Origin: Bacteroidota bacterium
Lineage (GTDB): Bacteria > Bacteroidota > Bacteroidia > Cytophagales > Cytophagaceae
Direction of reading: 5' to 3'
Assembly: GCA_023391415.1 (NCBI GenBank)
Contig: JAEWAY010000012.1
Coordinates: 1-64,000 of the forward strand
DNA: 64,000 nt
Numbering within the stretch: the stretch's first letter is position 1; the number at the start of each line of letters is the position of its first letter. A model generated the notes under the pieces. The model was not told where the DNA came from, did not search any database, and saw only the letters and a program-made list of their open reading frames with translations. A program made the position numbers and the translations under genes. Positions 62,295 to 64,000 of the stretch are shown in pieces.

Positions 62295-62381
62295 ATCTCC
62301 TAACTTTGACTCAAAGCTAAGAGCCCGGAACACGCCCAATCCGCGGACCGCGATTTATCAGCCTGATCCTATTTGAATACT

Positions 62382-64000
62382 TTATTTACGTATAAACTTA
62401 AGTATTTCAAACTCTGAACCATTCCAGGCGCTAATCATGTAGACGCCCGGATGATAGTTTTCCCCGATCATGATCTCCTGATTGGTGGCTACTTCCCTGC
62501 TTTCTATCAATCGGCCGAGCGCGTCATGTACCGTGATCTTGCTTATGGAGGTATTGGAAGCGATCACGGTAAGATAAGCGGCTCCGGATGAAGGGTTGGG
62601 ACGAAGCATGGTATATAACGCGTTGTTTTCAACAGTTACAACATCGGAATACGCGAAGTCGCCATCAAAGTCAACCTGTTTGATCCGATAATAAACAACA
62701 CCTTTAGGCGCGTGGTAGTCAGTAAAGTCATATAGTATGAGGTCTTTGCTGTCTCCATGTCCTTCCACGCGGCCTATTGTAATCCAGTCTCCGTCGATTA
62801 GCCGTTCGATTTCGAAGTGACTGTTGTTCTTTTCAGTAGCGGTAGCCCAGTATACCTGAATGTTTTCATGCGCTTTAATCGCCCGGACGTATACAAACTC
62901 TACGGGCAATATACATATGTCGTAAGCGAATACGGGTACTGAGGCGCAGGATGACGGAGTTTTTATTGTCCAATTAAAAAAAACGCCAGAGTTACCATTT
63001 TTTGAAGGGATATCAATGACACCAGGAATAGAATACGAGGAAGAGTTTCCATTGGCATACATCAAATCTGGAATAGACGCAGTGCTTGTTAGTGTGTAAT
63101 TACTTCCCGCAGGAATTAGAAAGTTTAGATTAATAGGAGTCGGAGGACCGGGTGTCGGATTGTAATTTACAAGTCCGCCACAGGTAATGGTAATAGGATC
63201 TGATTCAGTAAAAAGAACATTGTCTTTTAATAACTGTACTTTAAATGGCTCCGATTGTGTTCCTGCTGCTTTTTGATAGCATATGCTAGGGCTCCAATAT
63301 GTCGCGCTTGCGACAAAGTATACTGAATCAAGTATCAAGTCGGTTTGAGCGGTGAAATTTCTACTTACATCGCCTGAATACCAGATCTGATCAGCGTTCC
63401 CGTATAAAGGGCCGATAAGTGGGTGTGTTTCTATGGTAATATCTCTCGCGTACAAAGTATCTCCCAATGTTATGCCTGCCAGATCATAATACCAGGTACT
63501 GTCGGCGAGCAGATTGCCTTGCGCGTCGTACCACGCGTAATTGGTCCCGGGCGGGCTTACTGAAAAGCGAATGGTCGTATCCGGATTGGTCGTCAGACAA
63601 AACGGGACATTATTAGGAATTGGCTGACCCGACTTCAGGGAGACGTTGATAGAATCCGTCTGTGTTTCGCATTTAGGATCGGTGACCACTACCTTGTACT
63701 CCGCTTCTTCGTTGACGTATAAGGTTTTGCTTTTTCCAAGTATGAGGGGGGCGCCATCCTTGTACCATTGATATGTGACGTTAGGTCCCTCATGTGTCGC
63801 GTTGAGCGTGAGGGAGGCGGGATCGCAAAGCTCGATGTCGTGTCCCAGATCAACGATAAATTTGTCCGATATATAGATCGAGTCGATCTTGGTACAGGAT
63901 CCGGCTTGGTTGATACATACATAATACATTCCGGCGGAGCTCGCTTCAATTGTTTGCTTACCCGCGTCGGCGGGACCTGTAGACCAGGTTAAGCTCTGTC
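62382..64000 (-). CDS. Large type IX-secreted surface protein, 3' part
   Basis: The frame is open at the right edge, so only the last 539 or so residues are visible. They contain Ig-like/PKD-type segments (SLTWSTGPADAGKQTIEAS, NVTYQWYKDGAPLILGKSKT), an Ig-like linker (TIRFSVSPPGTNYAWYDAQG), a beta-sandwich region with paired Cys (about 230-340 of the visible part), a fibronectin-like region (IQVYWATATEKNNSHFEIER), and a Por sorting tail (TMLRPNPSSGAAYLTV to LKFIRK). Such proteins are adhesins or matrix components exported by type IX secretion. The stop lies 9 bases from the IS-end-like repeat, and the protein end is intact. Confidence 0.88.
   Translation of the reverse strand, partial: QSLTWSTGPADAGKQTIEASSAGMYYVCINQAGSCTKIDSIYISDKFIVDLGHDIELCDPASLTLNATHEGPNVTYQWYKDGAPLILGKSKTLYVNEEAEYKVVVTDPKCETQTDSINVSLKSGQPIPNNVPFCLTTNPDTTIRFSVSPPGTNYAWYDAQGNLLADSTWYYDLAGITLGDTLYARDITIETHPLIGPLYGNADQIWYSGDVSRNFTAQTDLILDSVYFVASATYWSPSICYQKAAGTQSEPFKVQLLKDNVLFTESDPITITCGGLVNYNPTPGPPTPINLNFLIPAGSNYTLTSTASIPDLMYANGNSSSYSIPGVIDIPSKNGNSGVFFNWTIKTPSSCASVPVFAYDICILPVEFVYVRAIKAHENIQVYWATATEKNNSHFEIERLIDGDWITIGRVEGHGDSKDLILYDFTDYHAPKGVVYYRIKQVDFDGDFAYSDVVTVENNALYTMLRPNPSSGAAYLTVIASNTSISKITVHDALGRLIESREVATNQEIMIGENYHPGVYMISAWNGSEFEILKFIRK

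Larger units (their letters stand above)
61200..62373 (-). mobile_element. Remains of IS1595-family element(s) around a passenger gene
   Basis: Pieces of one transposase type lie at about 62160-62294 (N-terminus) and 61240-61702 (middle and C-terminus). Terminal-repeat-like words match: minus strand ATAGGATCAGGCTGATAAATCG at 62372-62351, the near copy ATAGGATTAGGCTGATAAATCG at 61724-61703, and the inverted partner AGGCTGATAAGTAGC on the plus strand at about 61205-61219. The middle copy abuts the stop codon of the SRPBCC gene. I read this as two damaged IS copies in the same orientation flanking that gene, or one copy with an inserted gene. Confidence 0.7.

Overview
The window is chromosomal DNA of a member of the Bacteroidota, most likely the Cytophagales side of the phylum. 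Supporting this are three extracellular proteins that end in type IX secretion (Por) sorting domains, a short 287-residue primary sigma factor, -7 promoter elements of the TAnnTTTG type, and phylum-typical small families (DUF4494, DUF6686-like, LytTR regulators, YeeE pairs, MacAB/TolC sets). GC content looks close to half. Alanine codons are almost never GCA, and the palindrome GCGATCGC is clearly over-represented. I saw no tRNA, rRNA or CRISPR array.

Layout. 0-2.3 kb is a worn accessory patch: the end of an IS3-type element at the left edge, two VOC-fold genes, a broken secreted beta-lactamase-family gene and a frameshifted short-chain dehydrogenase. 2.5-4.4 kb holds a WalJ-like MBL hydrolase and glutamate racemase. 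4.6-5.9 kb is a cobalamin riboswitch feeding a type IX-secreted DUF4465 protein. 6-11.6 kb is an RND efflux operon (adaptor, pump, TolC). 11.9-34.2 kb is mixed housekeeping: MscS channel, GH5 cellulase, DEAD-box helicase, adenine and guanine deaminases, DUF92 protein, AlkD-like repair protein, ferredoxin with its reductase, NlpC/P60 hydrolase, peptide deformylase and a beta-helix lipoprotein. It ends in a tight three-gene operon of a glutamine-synthetase-like ligase, an APH-fold kinase and a HAD-IIA protein.

34.2-39.7 kb carries rpoD and, divergent from it, two tandem paralogues of a membrane PAS-coiled-coil-PAS sensor with no output domain; the first is frameshifted. 39.8-50.5 kb has NhaC, MsrA, an aldo/keto reductase, an EamA exporter, YajQ, PhoH, topoisomerase III and a Spy/CpxP-like protein. 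50.6-57.2 kb is a MacAB-TolC type export operon beneath a LytS/LytTR two-component system. 57.3-61.1 kb is a sulfane-sulfur detoxification operon: ArsR-type regulator, TauE exporter, persulfide dioxygenase-rhodanese fusion and two YeeE halves. 61.2-62.4 kb holds pieces of a dead IS1595-family transposase on both sides of an AT-rich SRPBCC gene. The right edge is the 3' part of a large type IX-secreted surface protein.

The best leads are the riboswitch-controlled DUF4465 protein, the ligase-kinase-HAD operon, the output-less tandem sensors, the IS-flanked passenger gene, and the genome-style signals (GCA avoidance and the GCGATCGC octamer).
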